Source of the DNA: Pelomonas sp. Root1217
GTDB taxonomy: Bacteria > Pseudomonadota > Gammaproteobacteria > Burkholderiales > Burkholderiaceae_C
Direction: 5' to 3'
Assembly: GCF_001425705.1 (NCBI RefSeq)
Contig: NZ_LMDC01000030.1
Span: 1-64,000, forward strand
DNA: 64,000 nt
The position numbers and the translations under genes were made by a program. The notes under the pieces are model-generated. The model did no database searches and was not told where the DNA came from. It worked only from the letters and a program-made list of their open reading frames with translations. Below are positions 1 to 9,024 of the stretch, piece by piece (the first letter of the stretch is position 1; each line of letters starts with the position of its first letter).

Positions 1-772
1 GCCATGACCGGTGCGGTTTTGCAGCGGGATGCGCCACGCCCAGCCCCCTTCCAGCGCCGTGGCCTGGGTGTACGGGGCCAGCTCTTCGCCGACCCGCTCC
101 GTGGGGCAGGCCCAGGCGCCGTCGACGGGCAGCCAGTGGCTGAAGTCGACGAAGGGCTCTGCCAGCGCCTGACCCAGCAGCAGGGAACGAAAGCCGGAGC
201 AGTCGACGAACAGGTCGCCCTCGATGCGCCGGCCGTCCTCCAGCTGCACGGCGGCCACGCCGCCATCGGCACGGCGTGACACGTCGGTGATGCGCCCCAG
301 CGTGTGGCGCGCCCCGCGCTGCACGGCCAGCTTGCGCAGGAAGGCGGCGTATTGCACGGCGTCGAAGTGATAGGCGTACTTGAACTGCGCCTGGTCGTCG
401 GGCAGCACGAAACGGCCCTTCATCGCCATCACCGTCGGCACGCACTGCACGCCCAGCGGCTCGGTCAGCCCCATGCGGCGGTGCTGGCCCCACAAGGTCT
501 GCGAACCGAACAGGTTGCCGAAGTGGCCGGATGCCCAGCTTGTAGGTGCCGTTCGTGGCGCGCAGGAAATCGCGCTCGTCGATGCCGATCAGCTGGTTGT
601 AGTTGCGAATGGACGGGAAGGTGGCTTCGCCGACGCCGACGATGCCGATCTCCTCGGACTCGACCACCTCGACGGTGGCGCGGCCCTTCAGCCCGGTGAC
701 CAGCGCCGCGGCCGCCATCCAGCCGGCGCTGCCACCGCCCACGACGACGATGCGAGCAATTTTCTGCGTCAT
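1..772 (-). pseudogene. Flavin-dependent tryptophan halogenase family gene, frame-broken and cut by the window edge
   Basis: The start ATG lies at 772-770. Translation gives an FAD-binding GGGSAGW motif at about residues 10-16, then GVGEATFP, then TYKLGI, which holds the family's catalytic lysine. At about position 531 the frame shifts. The downstream frame continues with GHFGNLFG, the YAYHFDA region, DCSGF and a WAWRIP motif, and leaves the window open. Compared with the intact paralogue at 5915-7444, 16 residues are missing between LGI and G-x-F-G, a loss of about 47 nt. No stop codon follows immediately, so a chimeric protein could be made, but its second half would be out of frame. The gene is downstream of, and on the same strand as, the TonB receptor. 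An assembly error is the main alternative. Confidence 0.8.
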
Positions 773-866
773 AGAGACTCTGCCAAGTTCTTGGGCGCCA
801 TCAATGATCTGCGCCGACGTCCATCATTTCCATCTCTGGCCACGCGGCGCCGACCCACGCAAGTGG

Positions 867-901
867 GCATGCCGCCCGGACAGTCCGTCCAGGCGGCATG
901 C
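867..901 (-). terminator. Strong hairpin after the TonB receptor gene
   Basis: Perfect 10-bp inverted repeat: GCATGCCGCC at 867-876 and GGCGGCATGC at 892-901, with a 15-nt loop that can itself pair GGAC with GTCC. It lies 25 bp beyond the receptor stop codon and before the broken halogenase gene. No T-run follows on the minus strand, so it may stabilise the mRNA 3' end or attenuate read-through rather than act as a classical intrinsic terminator. Confidence 0.5.
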
Positions 902-925
902 AGTTACGCCGCGTCAGGGACCGCG

Positions 926-3900
926 TCAGAACTCGTAGCGTGCGCTCATCGAGTAGCTGCGGCCAGGGTAGAACCACGCACGCCCCATCGTGCCGATGTG
1001 CTGCTGCTGCGTCTGGCGGACGATGACGTTGTTCAGGTTCGTCATGTTGAGCGACATACTGAACTGGTCGCTGAACCTGTAGTTCATGCCCGCGTCCCAC
1101 TGGCCGAACGCCTCCTGCCAGGTCGGCAGGCCCCAGCCCACATCCCGGGCACCCGGGCGCGTCGGGTCCGCGCTCGTCGCATCATCGCCGCGCGTGCCAT
1201 TGGCATCCGCCCCCTGCAGCACCCGGCTGTGCCAGTTGTAGGCCAGCCGTGCTGAAAACGGGCCGCGGTCGTACATCAAGACGAAGTTGGCCGCGTTCTT
1301 GGCCATGTAGGGCAGCGGCAGATCGTTGAACGGCACGCCGTTGGTGTCGCAGCCGAACAGGTGCAAGGTGCCATTCGTCTGCGTCCTGCCCGCATCGCAA
1401 TAGGGGTTGTAGATCTGCTTGTACAGGCTTTGCTTGGCGTCGATGTAGGTGTAGTTGGCCGACACGCCGATGCCCTTGGCCCAATCCGGCAGCATGCCGT
1501 CCAGGAAGGGCAGCTTGTCCAGGTAGGTCATGCCCGCAACTTCCAGGCCGCTGACCTTGGCTTTGCCCACGTTGGCGGGACCCGTGACCGAGAAAATCTG
1601 CGGATTGCCACCCACGCTGTTGTAGGCGCGGCTGTAAGAGGTGTTCATGATGACGTCCTTGACGTCCTTATGGAACACCGTGCCCGTGATGGACTGGCCG
1701 TCACGCGGGTACCACTCCAGCGCCAGGTCATAGCTGTTGGCCGTGATCGGCTTGAGCTTGACGTTGCCGGAGTTCTCGCCACGGTAGGAGACCCTCTGGT
1801 TGATGGCGTCGTAGTCCTGCCACAGCTTGATGTACTCGCCCAGTTGGTTGAAGCCAGGTCGGTTCATGCTCTGGGCCATCGCCAGGCGAGCCTGCAACCT
1901 GTCGGTGAAGTTCATCTTCAGGTTGAGCGACGGCAACACCTTGACGAATTCGTTCTGCACGTCCAGAGGCCCTCCGAGCTGGTCGAAGCGCGGCAGATCG
2001 GGCGGCGTCTGCGAGTTGTATTGCGTCTGAAAAGCTGTGTAGCCGTGCGAGACGTCGCGGGTCAGCACGACACGCACACCGGCGTTGCCTTCGATCGGGA
2101 ACTTCAGGTCGTCGAAGCCAAAGCGCAGCGTGGCGTAGACCGCGTCGGTCTGTTCGCTGTGCGTGCTGGTCTTTTCCGGGTTACCGTCGAAAACCAGCTC
2201 CTGGAAGTTCTGATAGTCCTTCGCGTAATCGCACGTGATGTTCATGGTGGGGAACAGCGCCTTGCCATCCAGGCATTGCTGGTAGCGGTAGTCGTTGGCC
2301 AGCGTCTTGTAGGTGTTCGGGTAGTCGCGCACGGCACCGATCGTCGGCATGACGATGTTCGGCAGCTTGCCCGCCTTGCCGCCATAGAAGTTGTTGAAGT
2401 TGAACACTTCGACCGGCACGGTCTGGTAGCGCGGGTCGCTCATGTAGCCGAAGCTTCCGCGTGATTGCCAGTCGAGCCCATCGGTGACCGCAGGCGGCTT
2501 GCCGGGCGTGGAGGTCTGCTTGACGGCCCAGGGATCGGAAGTGGACGTCCAGCCGTTGCCCGAGGCATCGTAGTGGCGTGCCACGCGATAGGTGGCTCTC
2601 ACGCCGACACGGATGTCACGCAGGATGGGGTCGTCGAAACGGTAACGCGCGTCGGCCTTCCAGGCGTAGAGGTCGGCATCGGCCTTGCTCATGCCCGGCA
2701 TGACCAGGTTCCAGTAGTAGTTTTTCGAGTCGGCCAGGAAATCCGTGGCGGTCTGGTCGAACCCGATGCGCACCGGGTTCTTGCCGGACACGTCGATGCT
2801 CATGCTTGGCACGTAAGTGCCCAGCTGCATGTTGCGGCCGATGGAATCGTTCTTCGCATGAACCCATTGGACGTCGTTCTGCACCAGCCACTGGTCGTTG
2901 ATGGCCCACTTGAAGTTCCACGCCAGTTCACCGGTCTTCGAATTGCTCCGATTCCAGCCGCGCGAGACGTTGAAGCCCAGGCCGCCATCGGCAAAGGTGT
3001 TCGCTCCGAGGCCGCCGCTGGGGTAGGTGTAGAGGCCAGACGTCAGCACGTTGTTGGCGTCGTACGTCGCATTCTTGATCACCGACTTGTACGGGCTCTC
3101 CACACCGGTGTAGATGCCCTGCTCGCTGCCCGTCTCCCGTGCGCCCGACAGGAAATAGGTCAGCGACGAGTCCATCCTGTCCTTCTTCCACTGCAGCGCG
3201 GCGTAGAAGCCGGCGCGTTCGGTGTCGCCGGTGTTGTTGCGGAAGGAGGCCGATTTCGGCGCCCAGGCCACCTTGCCGGCGATCAGGTCGGTGCGCGGGA
3301 AGTAGGCATCCAGCTGGATGCTCTCGTTCTGGAAGCTGGAGTGGTTGTAGGAGAGGTCCAGCAGAACGCCGACACGCCCGATGTCCGTGTTCCATTGGGT
3401 GGTGTACAGCCCCGACACGCTGGGCGAATTCTTGCCCGAACGCTGCACGTAGTTGTTGCCCGCCGACAGGTAGGCCTTGGTTCCCTTGTAGTCAAAGGGC
3501 AAGGCCGTGCGCAGGTTCACTGTGCCGCTGACGCCGCCTTCGATGATCTCGCTGGAGGGGTTCTTGTAGACGTCCACGCCGGCCATCAGTTCGGGCGGGA
3601 TGTCACCCCAGCTCAGCTCGCGGCCCGGCCAACCGGCCGAGAACGACTCACGACCATTCAGCACCGAAGAACCCCAGCTGAGGCCCCGCACGCTGATGCC
3701 CGAGCCCTCGACGGAGAAGTGCTCCGGGTCGCCGCGCGACTTGTTGCGGTCGATGACGACGCCGACGACGCGCTGCAGCACTTCCGTGATCGACTTGTCC
3801 GGGAGCTTGCCGGCCTCTTCAGCGACGACCGAGTCGACGATTTCCTCGGCGTTCTGCTTGATCTTCTGCGCCGACTGCAGCGCTGCGCGCTGCCCGGTGA

Positions 3901-4027
3901 TGACAACGGTTTCCAGGTTTGCCGGCTTTTCAGCCGCCGTCTGTGCCATTGCGGCGCTGCCGACGGTCAGCAGCATCATGTGGACCATGCCGCGATGGAT
4001 GGCTGTGGTGCGGAACTGTTTTTTCAT
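926..4027 (-). CDS. TonB-dependent receptor, Xanthomonas/Caulobacter type
   Basis: This is a 1033-residue outer-membrane active transporter. Residues 1-29 form a signal peptide ending AMAQ. A TonB-box-like LETVVITGQR follows at about residues 38-47. The plug domain spans about 60-180, with LPDKSITEVLQR and EGGVSGTVNLRT typical of the family. The rest is a long beta-barrel ending in the outer-membrane signature SARYEF with terminal Phe. The start is ATG 4027. It is 155 bp downstream of a lipoprotein gene on the same strand and just upstream of a halogenase gene, so a common operon is likely. Receptors of this subclass often import carbohydrates or aromatic-type substrates; the substrate here is not visible from sequence. 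Confidence 0.93.
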   Translation of the reverse strand: MKKQFRTTAIHRGMVHMMLLTVGSAAMAQTAAEKPANLETVVITGQRAALQSAQKIKQNAEEIVDSVVAEEAGKLPDKSITEVLQRVVGVVIDRNKSRGDPEHFSVEGSGISVRGLSWGSSVLNGRESFSAGWPGRELSWGDIPPELMAGVDVYKNPSSEIIEGGVSGTVNLRTALPFDYKGTKAYLSAGNNYVQRSGKNSPSVSGLYTTQWNTDIGRVGVLLDLSYNHSSFQNESIQLDAYFPRTDLIAGKVAWAPKSASFRNNTGDTERAGFYAALQWKKDRMDSSLTYFLSGARETGSEQGIYTGVESPYKSVIKNATYDANNVLTSGLYTYPSGGLGANTFADGGLGFNVSRGWNRSNSKTGELAWNFKWAINDQWLVQNDVQWVHAKNDSIGRNMQLGTYVPSMSIDVSGKNPVRIGFDQTATDFLADSKNYYWNLVMPGMSKADADLYAWKADARYRFDDPILRDIRVGVRATYRVARHYDASGNGWTSTSDPWAVKQTSTPGKPPAVTDGLDWQSRGSFGYMSDPRYQTVPVEVFNFNNFYGGKAGKLPNIVMPTIGAVRDYPNTYKTLANDYRYQQCLDGKALFPTMNITCDYAKDYQNFQELVFDGNPEKTSTHSEQTDAVYATLRFGFDDLKFPIEGNAGVRVVLTRDVSHGYTAFQTQYNSQTPPDLPRFDQLGGPLDVQNEFVKVLPSLNLKMNFTDRLQARLAMAQSMNRPGFNQLGEYIKLWQDYDAINQRVSYRGENSGNVKLKPITANSYDLALEWYPRDGQSITGTVFHKDVKDVIMNTSYSRAYNSVGGNPQIFSVTGPANVGKAKVSGLEVAGMTYLDKLPFLDGMLPDWAKGIGVSANYTYIDAKQSLYKQIYNPYCDAGRTQTNGTLHLFGCDTNGVPFNDLPLPYMAKNAANFVLMYDRGPFSARLAYNWHSRVLQGADANGTRGDDATSADPTRPGARDVGWGLPTWQEAFGQWDAGMNYRFSDQFSMSLNMTNLNNVIVRQTQQQHIGTMGRAWFYPGRSYSMSARYEF

Positions 4028-4182
4028 GGTGTCTCCGTATTCCTTCGATGTGTCCGGCGGCAGCTGGCTTCAGGGCTGCCGTGTGCCCCGGCACCGAATG
4101 CCGAGGCCGCCCCTCGCGATGCTGGTGTCACCGCCCCAACACGGGGCCGGTCGCTGACACGCAACGCCGCTCGCGGCCTGGG

Positions 4183-5595
4183 TTACTGGATGGTGATGGC
4201 GCCCTTGATGGTCAAGTCGGAGGCGTAGATGCCCGCGGTTTTCTTGTCCACGTTTGCGTCCATCAACCAGAAGCGCGTGCGCACGACGTTGGAGGACTGC
4301 AGCAGCGTCGCAGCCGAGGCGCGCGAGGCCGCCATCTTGTCCAGGGCCGCCTTGAACTCGGCGGCCTTGACCGGGGCGCCCGTGCTGTCATAGGGGTTCG
4401 GCAGCTTTCGGACGTCGTTGTCCAGCGACACCGTGGTGACACCCGAAAGGCCGCAGGCCTCGGTCACCGCAAAGTTGTCCAGCGGCACGCCGTAGCTGAC
4501 CAACCCAGACATCGGGGCCCACACCAAGGTGCTGAGTGTGACGTTGCAGCCGTTGTTGCGCTTGCCCAGGTCCAGATGCACGACGATGGGCTTGGCCGAT
4601 GCGTGGAGATCGGCGTTCAAGCCCAGTGTGAAGCCCAACGCCTTCTCCGTGGTCACCTGCAGACCACCCACCGTGTCGCCCGACCCATTGAAGCCGCTCA
4701 GGCCAGGCGCAAAGATGTCGATGCGGTTGAAGCCGTATTGCCAGCCGCCGGTGAACATGGTGTCCGGGATATGCAGGGCCGAATCGAGCGTGGAGCCATC
4801 GCTGGAGACCTTGCTGTAGCACCAGTCGCCCGCGCTGGCATCGCACCACTCCCACCCAGCGTTGAGCGCGCTGTCCCAGGGATTGACCATGACGTTGCCA
4901 CCCTGTTTGGTGTGCAAGTTGTTCATGGTTCCGCGCCCGCCCCCCGGCTGGAACCCGTCAGCAACGAGCAGCGGGTCGACGGCGATGAAGCGCTGCGTCG
5001 TCGTTTCCTTGTAACTCTCATTGCCAGCTTGCTTCGCCGACACCGCGCAGGAGCCCTTGGTCAGCAACTGGAGCGTGCTGCCGCTGACGGTACAGACCGC
5101 AGGCGAGTCGCTGGCGAACGTGACCGGCAGCCCTGAGTCCGCGGTCGCGCTGAGCGCGATGGACTTCGTTGCCGCGCTGAGAGCGTAGTCCGGCGGGGTG
5201 AAATCCACCACCTGCGCATGCTTCAACACATTGAACAGCTGGCTCGCATCGTCGGCACTCGCCCATTTGGTGCCATCCGAACCGGCCCCGCCTGGCTGGC
5301 TGGCGATGACCAGGCACTCACCCGCGGCTACCAGCGTCAGCTTGTTGTCGGCGACCGTGCAGGTGGTGGGTGTGCCGCTGCGGAAGCTGACCGGCAACCC
5401 GGATGTGGCCGTGGCCGACAAGGTCGTCGGCGGATTCAGCAATGTGCCGCCACCCGGATACTTGAAAGTGATGACCTGGTAGCGGCCCTCTGAGCCTCCG
5501 CCCTCGCTACCCCCTCCGCCTCCGCAGGCGGCCAAAAAAGCGCATGCCGCTATAACGGTCAACTTCCGGGTGTGCGGAATCAACTTTTTCGTCAC
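4183..5595 (-). CDS. Secreted lipoprotein with two bacterial Ig-like repeats and an unknown C-terminal domain
   Basis: A 470-residue protein with a lipoprotein signal ending LAAC, so Cys24 is the probable lipidation site, followed by a Gly/Ser linker. Two related Ig-like repeats cover about residues 40-125 and 127-205; both carry the SATA-SGLPV-F and CTV hallmarks. The remaining 260 residues match no family I recognise; they contain several Trp and Cys residues (WEWC, DWCY) and could bind a polymer. The start is GTG 5595, preceded by AGGAG seven bases upstream. Its place in front of the TonB receptor suggests a surface substrate-binding partner, by analogy with SusD-like proteins, though no homology to SusD is seen. 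Confidence 0.8.
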   Translation of the reverse strand: MTKKLIPHTRKLTVIAACAFLAACGGGGGSEGGGSEGRYQVITFKYPGGGTLLNPPTTLSATATSGLPVSFRSGTPTTCTVADNKLTLVAAGECLVIASQPGGAGSDGTKWASADDASQLFNVLKHAQVVDFTPPDYALSAATKSIALSATADSGLPVTFASDSPAVCTVSGSTLQLLTKGSCAVSAKQAGNESYKETTTQRFIAVDPLLVADGFQPGGGRGTMNNLHTKQGGNVMVNPWDSALNAGWEWCDASAGDWCYSKVSSDGSTLDSALHIPDTMFTGGWQYGFNRIDIFAPGLSGFNGSGDTVGGLQVTTEKALGFTLGLNADLHASAKPIVVHLDLGKRNNGCNVTLSTLVWAPMSGLVSYGVPLDNFAVTEACGLSGVTTVSLDNDVRKLPNPYDSTGAPVKAAEFKAALDKMAASRASAATLLQSSNVVRTRFWLMDANVDKKTAGIYASDLTIKGAITIQ

Positions 5596-5914
5596 GTTTT
5601 GTCTCCTGTTCTGAAATGACTGTGGGCACCTGACTGCAGAACTTGCTCTCTCTACAGCGACGCTGCTCCTTGATCGGCTCGCCCCGCCTCACTGACGGCG
5701 ACTTGGTTCGGTCGTTGCACCAACTATTGGCAGGTTAGAAAGCCGCCCTGTTGCGTCTTTGGTCACCATGTGCCAAGGCTGGCGAGCGCACCATGAACCG
5801 CGCCGTCTGTCAGAAATGCTTTCCGATGCCTGCGCCAAGCGTACAACTGGTAAGACCAAAGAGACATAGGGCAAACTCCCGGACAGACCAAATCTGTTTT
5901 TTTTTGGAGACTTT
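5596..5914. promoter_or_regulatory. Divergent intergenic region between the receptor operon and the halogenase operon
   Basis: A 319-bp gap between two divergent transcription units, with no credible gene. The octamer AGACCAAA occurs at 5853-5860 and again at 5885-5892, 32 bp apart (about three helical turns). The complementary TTTGGTC lies at 5758-5764. A run of ten T residues (5897-5906) precedes the halogenase ribosome-binding site GGAGA at 5906-5910. Both operons may be controlled from here, possibly by the LytTR regulator encoded downstream; that link is inference. Confidence 0.45.
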
Positions 5915-7444
5915 GTGCGAAATCGTCCACTTCAGCGGATCGTCATCGTCGGCGGAGGCAGCGCCGGCTGGATTACCGCCGCCCCGCTGGCGCGGATGCT
6001 GTGCCGGCCTGACCAACCGGATCAGCACTGCGAGGTGACGCTGGTGGAGTCGGCGGACATCGGTACCGTGGGGGTCGGCGAAGCGACGTTGCCAACCATC
6101 CAGTTCTACAACCAGCTTCTGGGAATCGACGAGGCAGACTTCGTCCGCCGTACGCGCGCCACCTTCAAGCTCGGCATCGAATTCCAGGACTGGGGCCGGA
6201 TCGGCAATCGCTTCTTCCACGGCTTTGGCGGGTTCGGTCCGGCCATCCACAACCGACCGCTGTGGGCCTACTGGCTGCGCCTGCAAGCGCTGGGAGACCA
6301 ACTCCCCTCCTACGAGGAATGGTCGACTGCGACGGTGATGGCCCGGCAGATGCGTTTTGTGCCGCCGACGCCCGGCGAGCCGGCGCCTTCCAATGCCTTC
6401 AACTACGCCTTTCACTTCGATGCGTCGCTGTACGGCGCCTACCTGCGTGAGTACGCCCTCAAGCACGGCGCCCAGCGCACCGAAGGCACCATCACGCGCG
6501 TCGAGACGCGGCCCGAAGACGGTTTCGTGACGGCACTGCACCTGAGCGACGGGCGCCGCGTGGAAGGCGATCTCTTCATCGACTGCTCGGGCTTTCGCGC
6601 CCTGCTGATCGACGGCGCCATGAAGTCGCCCTACGAAGACTGGAGCCACTGGCTGCCCTGCGATCGCGCGCTGGCCGTGCCCTGCGAGAGCGCTGGCCCC
6701 ATGACGCCCTACACGCGGTCGACCGCCCGCACCGCCGGATGGCAGTGGCGCATCCCGCTGCAGCACCGCACGGGCAACGGGCTGGTCTATTGCAGCGGCT
6801 ACCTGAGCGATGACGAAGCGCAGCGCACGCTGCTGGACAACCTGGACGGCAAGGCCCTCGACGAGCCTCGGCAACAGCGCTTCGTCACCGGGCGACGCAA
6901 GCAGGGCTGGGTCAAGAACGTGGTGGCCGTCGGCCTGTCGTCGGGCTTCCTGGAGCCGCTGGAATCCACCAGCCTGCATCTCATCATGGACGCCGTCAGC
7001 CGCCTGACGGCCATGCTGCCTGACCAGTCATTCCAGCCGGCGCTGGCGGACGAGTTCAACCGGCAGATGGCCTATCGCTACGAGTCCGTGCGCGACTTCA
7101 TCATCCTTCACTACAAGCTGGGCGAGCGGCGCGACAGCGAGTTCTGGCGCTACTGCGCCGACATGCCCATTCCCGACGATCTCGCGCACCAGATCGCCCT
7201 GTTCCGCAAGACCGGCCGTGTCGCCGTGATCGAGCCGGAAGGCTTTGCCGAGCCGTCGTGGGCGTCGATCCTGCTGGGCCTGGGCGTCTACCCCGAGAGG
7301 TACGACCCCTATATCGACCTGGTGGACCCGCAGCTGATCCGCCGGCACCTTCATTCGGTGCACAGCTCGATCTCGCGCACGGTGGCATCCATGCCGTCGC
7401 ACGCGGACTTCCTGAACAGGATCTCCGCGCCGCCGAAGGCCTGA
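5915..7444 (+). CDS. Flavin-dependent tryptophan halogenase family protein
   Basis: A 509-residue intact enzyme of the FADH2-dependent halogenase family, which uses reduced flavin, oxygen and halide to halogenate an indole-type or other electron-rich substrate. Visible motifs are GGGSAGW (residues 13-19), GVGEATLP (53-60), the catalytic-lysine segment ATFKLGIEF (Lys85), the WQWRIP motif that separates halogenases from monooxygenases, and FLEPLEST, whose Glu347 corresponds to Glu346 of PrnA. The start is GTG 5915, with GGAGA four bases upstream. It heads a plus-strand operon divergent from the TonB receptor. Family members clustered with such receptors are known from Xanthomonas and Caulobacterales; their natural substrates are mostly unknown. 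No flavin reductase gene is nearby. Confidence 0.9.
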   Translation: MRNRPLQRIVIVGGGSAGWITAAPLARMLCRPDQPDQHCEVTLVESADIGTVGVGEATLPTIQFYNQLLGIDEADFVRRTRATFKLGIEFQDWGRIGNRFFHGFGGFGPAIHNRPLWAYWLRLQALGDQLPSYEEWSTATVMARQMRFVPPTPGEPAPSNAFNYAFHFDASLYGAYLREYALKHGAQRTEGTITRVETRPEDGFVTALHLSDGRRVEGDLFIDCSGFRALLIDGAMKSPYEDWSHWLPCDRALAVPCESAGPMTPYTRSTARTAGWQWRIPLQHRTGNGLVYCSGYLSDDEAQRTLLDNLDGKALDEPRQQRFVTGRRKQGWVKNVVAVGLSSGFLEPLESTSLHLIMDAVSRLTAMLPDQSFQPALADEFNRQMAYRYESVRDFIILHYKLGERRDSEFWRYCADMPIPDDLAHQIALFRKTGRVAVIEPEGFAEPSWASILLGLGVYPERYDPYIDLVDPQLIRRHLHSVHSSISRTVASMPSHADFLNRISAPPKA

Positions 7445-7614
7445 CGCGCGTGGCGCCCCCGACGAGGGGGCAGCCCCGGTCTTTGCGTCGAAGTCACCCG
7501 TCGCCGCGCAGGCTGCCTCGTCAGCCGCTGCGCTGGCCTGTCGCATCATCTCGGCCGCGCCGGCACGGGTTGAACACACTGCGGTCGTCCCTCCCAAACT
7601 GAAAGGAAGAACCG

Positions 7615-8277
7615 ATGGACTACCGAGCCCTTTTGACCATTCCACTGGTTGCCTTGGCGCTGACCGCCAGCGGTGCCGAAACGCTGCGCCAGCCGACCGG
7701 CTGGGTCTCCTTTGCCGGTTGGGATGGACTCAACAGCCCGACGCACGAAGCCGGCGTGGCCCCCGAGACGGAGAACAGCAGCCAGCGCGCCCTCACCGTC
7801 AAAGCCATCGGCGAGCGCAAGGCCCACCAGATCGGCAGCATCTTCCAAGGACTCACGGGGTATGCGGACCGACGCATACGCTTTTCGGCGCAGGTGAAGA
7901 CGGCTGGCGTCGATCAGTGGGCCGGGCTCGTGGTCGGTTCGGGCGTCATACCGTTCTCTCCGGCTTCCGAGGAATTCGAGGCTGATGCCACGGCGCCGCG
8001 TGGCGCTGCCGGCTGTCTCGAGTGGTGCGAAGTGAGCGTGGTGGCCGACATCTCGGCGACAAGCGGCGGCATGTTCAGCGTCGGCCTGGCCCTGATCGGC
8101 AACGGCCAGGTCTGGGCGCGAGGCTTCAAGCTGGAGATCGTCGGGCCCGAAATACCGGTCACCACACACCGCTTCGGCGCCGAGGCCGCTGTCCTCATCA
8201 AGGCCGAAAGGGAGCAGATCGAGGCGCACATGCTCTATTGGGGAACCACGCCGCCGCAAAACCTGTCGCTGCAATAA
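7615..8277 (+). CDS. Secreted protein of unknown function, first of a tandem pair
   Basis: A 220-residue protein starting MDYRALL, with a signal peptide of about 21 residues ending ASGA. The body has the pattern GYADRRIRFSAQVKT, WAGLVVG and a late GNGQVWARGFKLEIVG. This resembles the beta-sandwich domain, probably galactose-binding-like, found in several bacterial regulatory and secreted proteins, where VWLDD-x-FEVV is usual. It has a good ribosome-binding site (AAAGGAAG). It lies between the halogenase and its paralogue at 8326. It may bind a glycan or polymer in the periplasm; no catalytic residues are evident. Confidence 0.7.
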   Translation: MDYRALLTIPLVALALTASGAETLRQPTGWVSFAGWDGLNSPTHEAGVAPETENSSQRALTVKAIGERKAHQIGSIFQGLTGYADRRIRFSAQVKTAGVDQWAGLVVGSGVIPFSPASEEFEADATAPRGAAGCLEWCEVSVVADISATSGGMFSVGLALIGNGQVWARGFKLEIVGPEIPVTTHRFGAEAAVLIKAEREQIEAHMLYWGTTPPQNLSLQ

Positions 8278-8325
8278 CGACGCGCAGGCTGCCCTTCCAC
8301 CAGAACTCTCTCCAAGGCACCGAAC

Positions 8326-9015
8326 ATGGACTACCGCACTCTCCTTCTCGCCCCGCTGGCCGCCATCGTGCTCAGTGTCGGCGCCGCCACCCCGCCGCGC
8401 ATGCCCTCTGGCTGGATCGCGCACAACACTTTCATCTTCTCCGAAGCCACGCTGTCGGCTTCGAACGGCTATGAAGTCGGCATCGATCCCGCCAGCGACG
8501 CGGCCGGCAGTCCCAATCTGACAGTCCGCTTCGTGGAGCCCACGAAGCCCTGGGTTGTCGACATGGGTGCGGCGCACCAAAACCTGTACGGCTACGCGGG
8601 CAAGCGGCTGCGCTTCAGTGGCCAGTTGCGGACCGACGCTGTGAAGGGATGGGCCGGGCTCTTTCTCGGCCAGGGCGATGGGACACTGCTGTACCGGATC
8701 AACGCGGCCAGGCCCGGTGTCGAGGCGCTGCTGCCCGCTGGCACTGCCGTCGCGACCGACGGGAACTGGCACGACGCCAGTGTCGTGTTCGACGTGCCAG
8801 CCGACGCACCGCAAGTCATCCTCGGCATCGGCCTGGTCGGTGAGGGCCAGGTCTGGGCCCGCAACCTGCAGTTCCAGGTCGTCGGCAACGAGGTGCCGAC
8901 GACCACGACGAAGATCGGCGTCGACCTGCAGTCGGCGCGCCGTGCCGATGCAGAGCACATGGCGGAGATGGCGAAAAAGCCGCCCTCGCCGCTGCTGAAC
9001 GCGGCGCTGGACTGA
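8326..9015 (+). CDS. Secreted protein of unknown function, second of a tandem pair
   Basis: A 229-residue paralogue of the preceding gene. It shares the MDYRxLL start, a signal peptide ending in about VGAA, the GYAGKRLRFSGQLRTDAVKGWAGLFLG block and the C-terminal GEGQVWARNLQFQVVG block. Between them is a Trp-His-Asp-Ala segment followed by FDVPADAPQVILGIGLV, typical of the same beta-sandwich family. It is 48 bp downstream of its twin and 9 bp upstream of the histidine kinase gene, so the halogenase, both secreted proteins and the two-component genes appear to be one transcription unit. A sensory accessory role for the kinase is possible but unproven. Confidence 0.7.
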   Translation: MDYRTLLLAPLAAIVLSVGAATPPRMPSGWIAHNTFIFSEATLSASNGYEVGIDPASDAAGSPNLTVRFVEPTKPWVVDMGAAHQNLYGYAGKRLRFSGQLRTDAVKGWAGLFLGQGDGTLLYRINAARPGVEALLPAGTAVATDGNWHDASVVFDVPADAPQVILGIGLVGEGQVWARNLQFQVVGNEVPTTTTKIGVDLQSARRADAEHMAEMAKKPPSPLLNAALD

Positions 9016-9024
9016 AGGCTGGCC

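Noticed and set aside
2465-4228. Long open frame of about 587 codons on the plus strand opposite the TonB receptor
   Set aside because: Its composition is that of the antisense of a GC-rich gene (Ala/Arg/Gly/Val-rich, no motif), and the receptor on the other strand has clear family motifs throughout.
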